NCBI RefSeq assembly: GCF_047495875.1
Contig: NC_092463.1
Location: 26,479,224 to 26,543,223, forward strand
Source: Pithys albifrons albifrons
Lineage: Eukaryota; Chordata; Aves; Passeriformes; Thamnophilidae
Direction: 5' to 3'
DNA: 64,000 nt
Shown here: positions 42,889 to 55,700 of the stretch, one piece after another
Layout: every line of letters starts with the position of its first letter
Position numbering within the stretch: position 1 is the first letter of the stretch
Position numbers and translations under genes: made by a program
Notes under the pieces: generated by a model
What the model was told of the DNA's origin: nothing
Databases searched by the model: none
The model's input: the letters and a program-made list of their open reading frames with translations, nothing else

Positions 42889-44907
42889 TTACCTGTGTTT
42901 TCCACAGACTTTCCAGCTGGCTAGGAAGAAGGATTTTTCCCATGTCCCCTGCGCTCAGACCCTGGTCTTTGAAGGAGCTCTCTCTGTGAAGCACAGGCTT
43001 ACCCTAACACTTTTAACCAGGCCTGCAGACAGTGGTTTTTTCAGAAGCCGTATTTATGACCACATAAACATTAGATACAGATAGCTTAGTTTGCATAGGT
43101 GCCAGACATGGAGATACACAATACTTGGCAGGTATGCCCAGACACAAAACGGGTGAGTGTTTCAAGAGGGAGGAGACAGGGCCTGTGTTTATGTTCCTGT
43201 GGGGATTGCTGCTGGCAAGGAAAAATGGGTTTAACTGGAACCCCAAAAACTTTCAGATCAAAGCTGTGAAAGGGCTTTAAACCCCATTCTCTTCTCCTCC
43301 TGCCCTGCACCAGCACTCTCTTATGCTTTGCTTTAAGCAAAAACTTTCACTATGGTCAAATTACTATGCGTGTGAAGAAGCTGCCAGCAAGAGACACCTA
43401 CAGAAGGTTTGGCAAATCAGCTAAGTGTGAGACATCATAGTGGGACCCTGTCAGGATTTGCAGTGATGGCCACACGTTGCCTACCTCCCATCTCCCACAG
43501 CTCACTGCCAGGGGTCACTCATTGCCTCTGCACTAGCAGTGGCCAAAGCAGGGGTTATTGCCTCTGTCCACACAGCCCACAGGGCACTCAGCAGAGAAAT
43601 GCCCTTATCAGCATCTGCTCTTGTTTGCCCTGCTGCTGGGCCAGACGGCACTGGGAGAGGGTTACAGCAGACATGGGGGAGGTAAAGCATTACAGATTGC
43701 TGCTGTTCAGTCTGGCAGAGCCCATCAGTCAGGGCCTTTAACATGCATTGTCTCAACATGGAGGTCTCCAGTACAAATCAAGTGGCCTTAGTTTGATGAT
43801 ATTTAGTAGGGTCTGCTTAAAATGAACTAAAAACTTGGACAGGCACCTCTGCCAAATCGAGCTAGGCAGTTTAATGTATTAACACAACCAACTTGCTACT
43901 CTTCCCTGCAGAGCAGAACAAGACGGATACCACACATCACCCTTTCCTGTTCACAGCCCAGTGTTGTGTCTTAAGCCAGTAATAATGGTGGGCTTGTGCA
44001 AAGACATCAAGCTTAAGTAAGGATGCCCCTCACAAACGCTCGAATCCTGCTCTGCTACCTGACAAAAGAGACAGTAACTTTTTCTGACTATGATATTTCA
44101 GGAAGGGGAGATCCATTAGAGGTCTGCAAACCCTTTGCTCCTGAGGGGATCTATATGGGGTATAAGATGTCTTTAATTGTACATGTTTTCACACCTTTAG
44201 CTGATTCATTTTGAGTTTTCTAAGTGGATACATGGCAGAAATTTGCTAAAAAGCTAATGGACATTCTGCCTGTTGGCAAAGGCCAACTGTGAGTAATTAT
44301 TGTGGAGGCACCTGTTAACGAGTGAGGTTACTTACATCCTCTTTGTTTTCATCACTTCTCTTTGTGCAGAAGGCCCATCGGAAATTCTGCTGTCTGAGGA
44401 TGACAGACTGGGGATGTGGTTATCTGCCTCCACTTACTACACTCTCAACACTCCCTCTCAGAGGCTGAGTGGGATGGCCAGAAAATTGCGAGGATGTGGT
44501 TTCTGAATTCTGAATCATGACAGTTTTCCCCCAATAATCTTATCTGTAGTAATTAAAAAAATTCCAACCTGGTAATTAGACTGTAGTTGATGTCAGGCTC
44601 TGTGGTCTTGACACTAGCTTCTTAAACTTCAGGACTAACCAGAGTAATCAAATTAAGGCTTTTTAATTAACAGTTCTCCTAAACTGATAATCAATTGGAG
44701 GCCAAGCTGAGCAACAGCATTTTAGAAGTCATTTTGTTACTTCCACTCCTGTTTGCATTTCTTTCCCAGGGAGCTCTAAGTCCCACATTAATTCCTTTTG
44801 TAAAACCTTGTAGTGGAGTCAGATCCAAGCTGCACACTGGAATAATATAAATAGATAATGTAAATGAAATATACCAAAAATTTGTTCTTTGCTGTTTCAA
44901 CTTGTGT

Positions 44908-44972
44908 TTGAGTAGATGAGCTTCAGAGACCTCTTCCAGCCCTATTTGTTCCATTCTTCATAATATCTATGG
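44908..44972 (+). mobile_element. CR1 3' end fragment, diverged
   Basis: GATGAGCTTCAGAGACCTCT then TCCAGCCCTATTTGTTCCAT matches the sense CR1 3' end (the GATGACCTC...GAGGTCCCTTCCAACCC-type stretch) with changes. It is short and old. Confidence 0.65.
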
Positions 44973-47744
44973 AAACATGATGACTGAATAGTGTTGAGTG
45001 CCTCTTGCTTTCAAAATTTATTTCCAACTGGTAAACAAGTTAACTGCATGTGTAGTAAAAAAACACAAAACAAAACAAAAAACAACAAATGAAAAAAACC
45101 AACCCAAAGAAAACCTTAGGAGGCCTCCAGAACCTTAAATATGTACCTCAGAATAGCTAATCTCTATTTCTTTATTTTAGACAGTAAAGATGTGATTAAT
45201 ATTTCTTCTCAGATCAAGTTAGAGCACTTGGAAGGGAACTTTTGGTACTTTGTCAGTTTTTACCCTGGTCCTGCCTGGCTACAGGGTTCAGCTGGTACTT
45301 GAGTCCTTTCTCTCCTGTGTCTGGGTAACAGCAAGTGAACAAAGCAGCACCTGCTTAGCAGTGGCTCCTGCAGAACCCCCAGAGGTGCCTTTTGGAGATG
45401 TCTCAGCCAACTTCAGGTCTGTGTGGTGACACGATTATCTTGGTCCCCAATCAAGACCAAACAGGGATGCACTGCATCGCACTGATACTGCCCATGAGAA
45501 CTCGTGCTCACACCCTGCAGTTCTGCTGCACTAAGCACTAACTCCAGTACTGTCTTGGTGTAATACCTCATCCTCTGTGTAGTTTAAAACCAAACTTAAT
45601 TCCATTCATACATTCAAACTTCACTGGATTTAATGATGACCTCCTCTAGTTTTCTCAAGTTAAAGCTCAGCTGACACATATAAACTGGTAGTTACTGTGA
45701 TATTAACCTTTTTCCTGCTACTGTTCAGCTTATATCTGAAATTCATCTTTAGGCTCTGGACCACTCTTATCCTGAAAGCTGAGCAATACTAAAATACAAC
45801 AATCTCAAATATGGTCACAGCACATCTTACACTGCCTACACCTCATGGAAAAATCTGAGAGATGCCTTACTTAGAAATGCTTTGGTTTCGGTATGTCATT
45901 CTACTTTGTTTCCTTAATACATTTCTATGAAAACAGGGTCATGGTTTAAAATTCAATCTTCTATGTATTCCTGACTTCAGTTATAACCTCTGTCCACATC
46001 AAAATTAGCTGGAACATCATCTTTACAGCACACGCCAGATTTGAAAAAGATCTTTTCATCTCCTTTTTTTTTCCCTGTAAGGATCTGAAACCTAAGCAGA
46101 AAAATAATTAAAGTTTTCTGATCCTTTTAAAGTTATTTTTAGTGTGAATTGATTTTGTGGTATTGATTCTAGAAATATTGTCTGTAAGCAGTTATGGTCT
46201 GTGCAATATGTTAAATGATAAAAAAAGATTGAGTGCATATATTTATAAAAAATAGAATAATTCTATAACACATACACCTATATATACACACAAAACTGTA
46301 GACATTCGGTCACTCAAGAGGTAGTTGCTGGTTAGTGCATTTATTTTTCTACTCTATGTTCTCACTAGAAAAGATGATAATGACCCTGCAGTTGTCTTTC
46401 AGTGCTGAACAACATATAAATTTGAAACTTACTGTGAAAAAATCCACAAATTTCCAGGAGTAGCAGAAAAGCTCAGTAAGAAAACTGGTGAAAGACACGT
46501 TGTAACAACATATAGAATAAAACAAACAACTAGAACTTTACACCTAAAGTTGCATACTCACTACAGGAAAGTGGATTTAAATTCAATGTCAGAATGCCAT
46601 CACCTGCCCTAGCTGAAATGATGCCTTATCTTACTTTGGTTTTAAGGAGGTTGTAATTGGAGCTATGAAAATCGAAACCCAACATAAGCTAACCCACTCT
46701 TTCTTTGAAAATTTGCTCCTTGTTCCTTGCTTCAAAAGGATCCAGAAAGTGGTGGATGTATGCATACTGCAAATCAATACAAGAGCGTGATTAATAGGCT
46801 GCCTGACCTTTCCCAGGGAGATGCAGCAGGGAGGGCTGGAGAGGGCTGGCACAGGGAAGAAGGGCTGTGCAGCTCCATGGGGCTCTCTCTAGCTGAGACA
46901 AGAACTGAATTCAGGCATCTTTCCGGAATAATTTCTGAACTGTCTATTTTCCAGTCTGCTAATGCTTAAGGGTACACCTACATGGTGGTTTTGGGATTAA
47001 TTTAACTGTAGATCAGTTCACAAAGAGGTTGTTATATGGGTACAAGCTATAGTGACAAAACCACTGTTAGCAAATCTAACTGTACTCACTCTAATGGGGC
47101 ATGAAGTAATTTTAATTATATTTGTAAGTTAAAACATTACGAAAATATGTTTAAATCATCCCTGAGAACAAAGATAACAGATGAGTGAGCTATATTGCAG
47201 AAGCTGGTTGGAATACTTTACTATTAGTAGTGCTGACGTTGGTACTTTAGAATAATCTGCATTGTAACTTAAAAATAAGTTGATAAATCTTTCAATTTAT
47301 TTTAGTTGTGATTAGTTTGTTTTCAGCTCCCTTGTCAATGTGTGGCTTCTTAACAATAATTGAACTGCACCCTATGAAATGCATTTATCCAAGATGGTTT
47401 CACAGAAAACTTAAGTTTCCCTTGAATTGCTTTAGCCCACTTGGTATGGCAGGCTGGGACTCATCTGCCTCATCAGGGTAAGGAGAACAATGTAAATCAT
47501 TTCCCTTGAGGTCTTGATTAGCATTTTTTACCACCGTGAAATGATCTAAGAATTAAAGGATGACAGAAAACTCCCTCAAATCCCATTTTCAAAAGTATTT
47601 TCCAAAAGTGACTATGTTAGTAGACTTTATTGTCACCAGAAAGCCTGTGTTAAATCTTACAAACCATCTGCAATGAATCATCTTTCCCTCCCCCATCCTT
47701 ATTTGTTGCCAGACACAGCTTATAAATGCTCAGTTGAAATCTCA

Positions 47745-47850
47745 GCCAAATTTTGCTTTTAGGCACATTTGTAAATAGAGAATATTTCCCCTGATTTTGG
47801 TAGAATAACTCCAGATTTATGTGGACACAAGTGAAAGCCAAATTTTGCCT
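47745..47850. repeat. ancient palindromic repeat (MITE-like), diverged
   Basis: The left arm GCCAAATTTTGCTTTTAGGC and the right arm reading ACTCCAGATTTATGTGGACA then CAAGTGAAAGCCAAATTTTG resemble the two arms of an old amniote palindromic interspersed repeat (arms of the GGCCAAATTCTGCTCTCA / GTGTAAATC type). The palindrome is only partly preserved. Classification is from memory of such repeats. Confidence 0.55.
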
Positions 47851-48181
47851 GGGTCTTTCCCCATCAACTGCCACTTGGTGCCCTGATCAACACCAAAACT
47901 GCTGCCTCTGGTGTTGGTGGAAGGCAAGTGCTTGACCTGAGTCTGCCCGTAAGTTGACAAATTATTATAAACAGATTTGAAACAAATATTTCTTTACAAA
48001 ACAAACTGGTCAGCAGGCTCCAGGCTTTATTCTCCTGATGTATTTTACAGGAAATAATATCAAGTTAGCTATTATGAAACTACCCCCTCCTCACACACAC
48101 ATAATTGCTTCCAGCTTGCTGATTATTATGCTTTCCTAACTGATAGAGTGAGAAGAGAAATAAAAATATCTCCATACAGTA

Positions 48182-48265
48182 GGCCAAATCCTCATCTGGT
48201 ACAAATCGACATAGCTCGATCAAAGTCAATAAAACCATCTTGATTTACACCAGTTGAGGAGCTGA
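48182..48265. repeat. ancient palindromic repeat (MITE-like)
   Basis: An imperfect inverted repeat. The left arm, about 48183-48212, reads GCCAAATCCTCATCTGGTAC then AAATCGACAT. The right arm, about 48233-48264, reads on the opposite strand CAGCTCCTCAACTGGTGTAA then ATCAAGATGG. A short centre containing AAAGTCAAT separates them. It matches the form of an old amniote palindromic repeat whose arms contain CCTCAGCTGGTGTAAATC. Confidence 0.65.
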
Positions 48266-49698
48266 TGCACTATAATTTTTTTACTTGCTTTCAAAAATAA
48301 AACCTTATGTGATTGTGTAACCAACATTGCAACAGAAACTACCATTTTCTTTTGTGAAGTCAAACATGTGCCCTCCCTTTGATTTTCAAACATTTTCACT
48401 TACATAGTCCTTTGATAGCTTTTTTTTCCTCCACCTTCTGGCAGAAAGCTCCTACACCCTTGTGTCACTCGACTGAAAAATGACCAGGCACAAAGTAATA
48501 ATTTTGTAGAGTAATGAGGACAAAAAATTAAATGCTACCACTACTCTCTCACCCAAAAGAGGAAGAAGGGCTAAACAAAACAGAAGATGAGAAAATGCTT
48601 TCTCTTTGGTCTCCACTTTCCAATTAACTAATATATATTAACAGCACCAAGAAATGAGTAATTCCTACCCAGGAATGACAGTACTGTAAACTACTACTAT
48701 AGATCAAGTTTCTTAAATAATCTTTATAAAATTACAATGAGACTTACTATAAGGTTTACTAAAGCTGACAGGAACCATGTGCTCTGCCTGGAGAAACTCA
48801 GATTTCTAAAGTCTTTCTTTGCTCTTCACTAGGGGCTGTGAAACACATGGTAATTTTGGGGGGAATACTCTTTGTCTCTTGTTCTGATCAAAAGCACAGA
48901 GAGCTGTTCACAGCAAATCTTTCACATCCATTTCAGGGGTTCTAGGCCTTTCAGTGTGGTATATTGTCAGGGAAGGTCTGGTCTTTCCCAAAACCCTCAT
49001 TTTTTTTTGGCTGGTTGTTTTGATTGATCTGTATATTCAGAAATTCATGGCAATTTCAATAGCATCCTGAAAAATTGGAACGATTCCATTGTTAATGCTG
49101 ACAACGTTTTGTACTGGTTCAGCAAAGACTTTTAAAAAAATTTGCATTTATAAGCTCTTGGTATTTAGCAGCCCCTAATAGCATGCTTGTAGCTTTATTA
49201 AAGTTAATGATGATATTTGCAGGATCACAGCCTTTAATTTCCAATAGCTTCATTTAATACAGCAATAAAAGATTAAGGTGTAATAAAAAATTGCTTTGGC
49301 ATGCATTTCCAAAAGTTTTTGTGCACAATGCGGTCAAGATTAAGCTCACTTTAGAATACATATTCCATTGTTTTGAATAACATCTTGGAAATCATTCTAT
49401 GATGTCTGGAAATCAGTTGCAAAGACTGAAATGGAATTCAGTCACACATTCTGATCTCTGTTTTAATGTACTTTTTTTTATTCATAGGTCAGTCTGAAAC
49501 ACATTCAGAATTGACTGGAAAAGTTTTATAATAAGACTTGAAAATTTGCATATTATATTTGTTACATACTTATTCTGATTTGGAAAAGATTGCTTATCTC
49601 TAGTAACCTGTGAGCCCTCTAGCTTTGGGATGCTGCTTTCACTGAAACCACCATTTTGGATTGCAGCCTTTATTTTGTAATGAGGCTTTTCCAACTGC

Positions 49699-49747
49699 AT
49701 GAATGGATGAATGAATCAATGAATGAATCAATGAATGAATGGAATGA
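49699..49747 (+). repeat. imperfect (GAAT)n simple repeat
   Basis: ATGAATGGATGAATGAATCA followed by ATGAATGAATCAATGAATGA. It is a GAAT tetranucleotide array with a 12-bp higher-order unit (GAATGAATCAAT). Confidence 0.95.
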
Positions 49748-52700
49748 GATGCTGATACAGAAAAATTAAATTCAGATCCTTTATTACCTTTCTGTTTCCA
49801 TGGCAAGATATGACTTGAAAACAGGATCTAATCCCTGGAGAAAACAGTGGTTTCCCAAGTACCCTATAAGCAAGTATTTATAGGCAGGCACTCTCCAGAT
49901 CTCTGCAGAGGAAATTAAAATAAAACACAAATTGGCAAACACTTTCCATTCAGTCAAGATTCAAAAAGTGGCCCTGTCTGTAAAGAAAGGTGGTGGTAGA
50001 TCTTGCCAGACAATTCTGCCACATGTAGAGTAGGCCAGCCTTGTGTAACATGGGCCAGGAGTGTCAAGTCCTGCTGGGGACAAACAAAAGTTGTTCAAAA
50101 AGTCAGGTCCTGTCCTCTGTGGTACTGACAGCGACAAACAAGTTGCTACAAAATGAAGACAATTAATCAAGGAAGATTTTATGTAGCTAGAAAGTACAGT
50201 CCTTTCCAGAGCCACAGTTCAGACTTGAAGACTCTCAGGTTTCTGGGGCTGTGGGAAGTTGGCTTTAAAGCTGCCAGTTTAGTAACACAGAGCAGTCAAG
50301 CGGCCGCTGTCTGCAAAGCTGGCCCCGTTTCCTACATGACAGCTAGAGCAGCAGTCCTAGCCAGCAGCAGCACTTGCAAGGCTTGAGCCTTCCTGGGAAG
50401 AGTCACAATTGTTTCTCAAGGAAGTTGTGTCAGCCGGTATCAAGATGAATGATTTGGAGGCTCTGTGCACAGACCATTTGCCAGCAGCTTGGAGACTGGA
50501 GGCCTGGCTGGTTGGTGCCCCGTTTTGGGGAGACTGGCTTCAGCTCTGATTTCTGAAATTTCATCAAAGGACAGTTCTTCCAATTAAATGCTTCAAGTTC
50601 AGAACTTGTTTCAGCAGAAAAAGCAAATCTAACCAGCTCCAGCCCAAGGTTCTTTCCTTTAAGCATAAATCATATATGGAAAAAGTGTAGAAGATTTAGG
50701 TAACATCTTAGACTGCTTTTCCTTTTACATACAGCAAAACTTTTATTTTATTCCAAAGTATGGCAACAAAGATTGGAAAAAAGCACAGCACTGCCTTGTC
50801 TTAAACATGCTGAAGCTTTGTGGCATCTTTAGACTGGATTCTTGGCTTTAGAGACTAGAGAAATCTGAAAGTGTACCGAAGTCAAAACAGCTTGTTACTC
50901 AACTTGCTTTTTCCACAAAGTATTGAAATATTAAGAACACAGGCAAATAACGCTTAGATACAACTCCCTCTGTTTGTGTCGAGTTGCATTTGTTTGTCTG
51001 AGCCAAACTATGTGAATAATTTTGTATGCTTTATCTTAGCAGTGAATTGTGTGGTTCTGAAATTTGAGTAAGATAAGATCACAAACAAGTAAAAACGTGT
51101 AGCCTGAAAAATCAATATGTTTCAAAGTAACAGTTGAGAAACAAATTATTTCAGTACTAATAGGATGAAAACTAGATTTAGAGCTTCTGCTGGGGCTAGT
51201 AGTATTACTACCAGCTAAAGCAGTATTAGAAAGAAGTTGAGCTGCCTTCATAGTCAGATGTTAATCACACCATCACCTAGAAATAAGGTGCTCAAAAGAC
51301 TGACAATGGTAAATTGCAACATGAGGGATTTTTTAAGCTTCTCGGTCTTTGCATAATAATTAGATCTCAACAACTGTAGTTCTTTTTAATTACTCATGCT
51401 GAGGTCTGCTCTTTTGATTTACCCTGACATTTTCTAATATTTTATTTCAATTATTCAGAATAGCTACTCTCTTGCTAAGATGTTCCTACTTTTCAGTTCA
51501 GGACTCAACGTCATTGTCTCCAGAGTGGCAGAATTCGTGCTAACTTAATCACATTCAGACCTATACTGTACCTAACATCAGAAAGCCATTTAATAACCAG
51601 CTTATACCAACCCAAGTCCATTCTCTTAGTGATGACACATCTTAAAAATAGCTTTCACTAACGACATTTCTGTCCTGAATTGGTCCTTGCTAGGAGTCTC
51701 TCTTTCGGCAACATTTATACTTTGCTGAAACAAAACACTTATTGCTCTGAATAAGCCATGTCTAATATGATACAATTCAAGAATAATTAAAGGCAATTAC
51801 TGAAACTGTAGGCTAGCAGCAATGCAAAGATTTCTTTTGCCACCAGAATCTGCCTTTTCTTTTTCCAGCTCCTGCTTCACCTAAAACATTTAGAAATGGG
51901 GTAAGACTCAAACACCCTACTATTCAAAAATAATCTTCATAATCCCCAGTCTCTGTCTGGTACACTAGGACAGAACTAAACATCTCTTGCTTATATTTCT
52001 CTCTATGTGCTGAAGTCTCCTGAGTACTGGCTTTGTCTACAAGCAAGCCATGTATGTACTGCAAACATCTGTGTGTTTATAACAGAATTCCCTAAATTCT
52101 CATCACCTCGAGCAGATGACTGACTTTTTCAAAAAGATACACATACAACAGCAGTCTCATCCTCTCTGAAGGTATTTGTCTGGTCAACAGCATTCTTTGG
52201 AGAAAAGCTGCGTTGACAGGTTGTTGAGTTAAGAGGCTGTGGAACAATTGCAGTGGGCAGGACAGCAGCTACAAGTAGAGTTGTAAACCAAGATGGGTGT
52301 CAATTCAGTCCTCCAACAAAGCCAGTGTGACTCAAGTATCGTGTTGAGGCACAGCACCCAGTCTTATCTGCTTAGTTCTACATAAACATATTAAAATGAA
52401 AAACACAGAAGGAAAAAAAAAACTCAAATCAGCAGAGCTACACCTTCCCATGGAGGATCATGCTAACATTGCTTGAGTTTGGACTAGAGGCTTTAAGTGA
52501 GAACATGTGAGAAGCTCCCAGTCCAGAATTTTTGATTTTTATTAAACAGGGGAGAAGCGCTGATTAATGGACCTGTGTAACTTAAAAATGGAAAGTCCTC
52601 ACACATGATGTTACATGGCTGGGGAAAGAGTAGAAATTAAAGATGATTAACCTATTTTTAACCCATTCAGCAATGACTGTGTATAGTTTTAGTTACATGT

Positions 52701-55700
52701 CCCTGAAGTTCCAAATTTTACTTTTTTGGAATTTTTTCAACAGCTGTGAAATCACTCATTACTTGCCAATTACAGTGTAACTTTGAATCATCAATAAGCA
52801 CAGCCATCCTAAAAGAAAAGCAAGCTTGCAGCTGAGCATAGGTGTTAAAAGGGATGTTTATGACTGGATGATGAAGAGCAGTGATTGGAAGGGATCAGGG
52901 CTGGAAGCAAAGGTAAGGCCAGAGTCAGCAAGTGGAACTTGTGCATACAGGACAGAAACGTGTAGTTTGAAAGAAAATGAAAACTCTTATAGTGCTAAGA
53001 GCCTCACATATATAGTGTGAGAAGCCTGTGTCATTTCTGAGGGAGTGGGGCTTTCTAGTCTGGAGAAGCCTGAATAAAACATCAAATCTGATCAAATTTG
53101 GCAATTTCTGTTAGAATGTGGCCTGGTCCTATTCTAGGAAGGCTTTTGGTGTTGTGAATTGATCCTATCACTTACAGGTCAGCAATTTCTAATTCTGTTT
53201 TTCCAGCACATTGACAATTGTTAGCTCCACATCTGGAATCTTTCTGAAGCAGTGACTGGAGCTTGTTTAGATTCCTGAACTGGTACCTCAACCTTTCTGA
53301 GTTCTCAGTGGTCCTCCAAGTTCTTCTTGCCCCCATAATCCAAGCCATAATGTGCTGTAGTCATCTCGATATTTGCAGGGGCAGTAATCCACAACTACAT
53401 ACCCTGGGTGAAGACAATGCCCTCCTTTGAGAAGCTGTGTAAGAGAGGTAGGAGGAGATAAGAGAAAGGAGCCAGCACTTGGAAGAGCAGGAGTTTCACC
53501 AGGCAGGCCTCCTGCCCAGGCTATTCAAAGGTTAGTTCTGTTGTAGCAAGTCCATTTTCTACCCCATGGTACCACCATTCAGCCTTGTGCCATTGCTATT
53601 TGTGTTGGAGCTTTGAATGTAACCCAGTGAAATCCATCGCAAAGTCCATATTATCAAATTCATGGCTAAAAACCCCACTTAAGAGATGTATCCAAAACAA
53701 AAATCAAAACACAACATGGCATTAACAAGATCCAAATGGAATTCATACAGTAATACAGACATGGTCTTTATTTTTTCTACACAGTTTACTGTGGGCCTGG
53801 CTTGAAACATACCATAATATGCATTACATGTTATGAATAAGAAAACCTCTTATGACAGAGTACCCTATGGCATCTGCCATTACAAGTTACTTAAAAGCAT
53901 TCTTAAATACTATAAATATCCCAAGGAATTGTGACTTCCTTCTCCCTTGAAAACTTTTTGTAACATCAGAGCAGGCTAACTTTTGATGTGCACTGCTGCT
54001 GTAAGGCTGGATATGACAGTTCAACTGAGATGTGTTTCTCATTGATAAGGATGCACTTAAAGTAACACAACATATTTTTCCTAATGATCTAAATTATTCT
54101 GAAACTATAAAGTTTAAGAAACTGTAATAAGTTCAAAGATGTAAAGAAAACCTCAACAAGCTGAAAAGGGCAACATCAAGAGAAATGTTACAAAACTGTC
54201 ATTTTTGAAATTGAGTGTTGAAAGGCAACGTAAAGTTCACCTTGTAAAAATAACATCTATATACCACTTTCCTTGCAGAGTTTCTGAATATGGAGACAGC
54301 CGAATAATCTGGTCATAATCTTTTTCTTATCTTTTTGGGAGGCAAAATTTGCACAAAGTGATAAGGAGATGGAGAAAATTAGGAGAAGATGAGTGTTGAA
54401 ATGATGAAAAGAGTACTTGCAAACAGGTATCTGTGTTGCCTTTAATTTTTCTTACCTGTCACGTGTTCACATTCCAAAATATGATAAGGATGAAAATCCT
54501 TCTTTGAATCACTGTTTCATGCACCTGCAGAAACAGAGGATAGGATGTCATCACTTAAACCAATGAAGCAGCTTTAAAGAGGCTGAAATCAGCATCTTTC
54601 TCAGGTGTTCTTGTTCTGTTCCCTTCTCAGTCAAAACTAGAAAGAGACTAGCCTATGTTTGGAGAACATTAGCTGTCATTTCATTTTGCTAAGCAACCCA
54701 TACAAGTTTATGGTATCTCTAGACAAGGTTTTGAGTGTGTTACCTACTACACTTTGAATTACCATAAACCTATCTCTTCAGGCTACTGGCAACCAAACAG
54801 GTTTAGTTTGAGGGTGTGAAACTCTCTTTTTCTCATAACTGGCATCACCTATCTCTTAGATGCACATTGAGTGTTCCTCCCACTAAACATCTGATTGTCA
54901 CAAAAGGGGAAAATAACATTTTCTTCCTGGTTTTAGAAGGTATTATTGGAAAGTTTGAATTAGTATGTCTATAAGGAGGACAAAGGGGCAGTACCAACTC
55001 TGTAAATAAACAGATAGTAAGCAACTTCTTGTTCCCAAACCCTGTGCTTGGCCCTCAGGCCCATTTGATGCCCCACAGGGCTCTTTCTCTATTTACTTCC
55101 TTCTTTCTTCTCCCACAGTGTAATATCCAGTCACCCCAGGGTTTGTTGGTAGTTGTAAAAGGGCAAAGGTTTTACATTACTCTGGGCAACAGGAACAAAC
55201 CCAAAATTTCTGTCCCCTTCCTCTAGGCAACTGCTAGACAGTGTTGGTCTTTTTGTTCTGTTTTGTTTTGGGGTTGGTGGGTTTTTTTGCTCCTGGAGGC
55301 AGTGGTTTTGCTTTTAATTAATTCACCTGGGGAAACTGCATGTACTGCCTGGACTACTTCTTGCTCAGGCCTTCAGGTTCAAACCATTGCTTTGGGTGGC
55401 TGCTGCATCTCCAGAGTTACCATTCTACAGAGACACACATGTCAGAGCACACTCCAGTTAGCCTGAAAGAAGAGCCAGTAGGGCAGCCAGCAGTATAGAT
55501 CAAGTAGATGACTGTCAGCTGATTATAACCTTTTGATGTTGATTATTAACAGTTTTCAACATTGTAAAATGTTGGCTCTTTTTTATTACTTCACAAATTG
55601 TCATTACTTCCTCACCAGACAGAAGCTTGAGAGCGTGTTTATATAAAACAAGCAACAGGAACTTCAAAATGATGCCTTGGATGGTTCACTTTGCCAAGGA

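Noticed and set aside
51860..51900. Small exon-like stretch with a good acceptor and ggtaag donor
   Set aside because: Isolated in intergenic DNA with no neighbouring exons to join and no recognisable peptide; chance splice-like sites are common.
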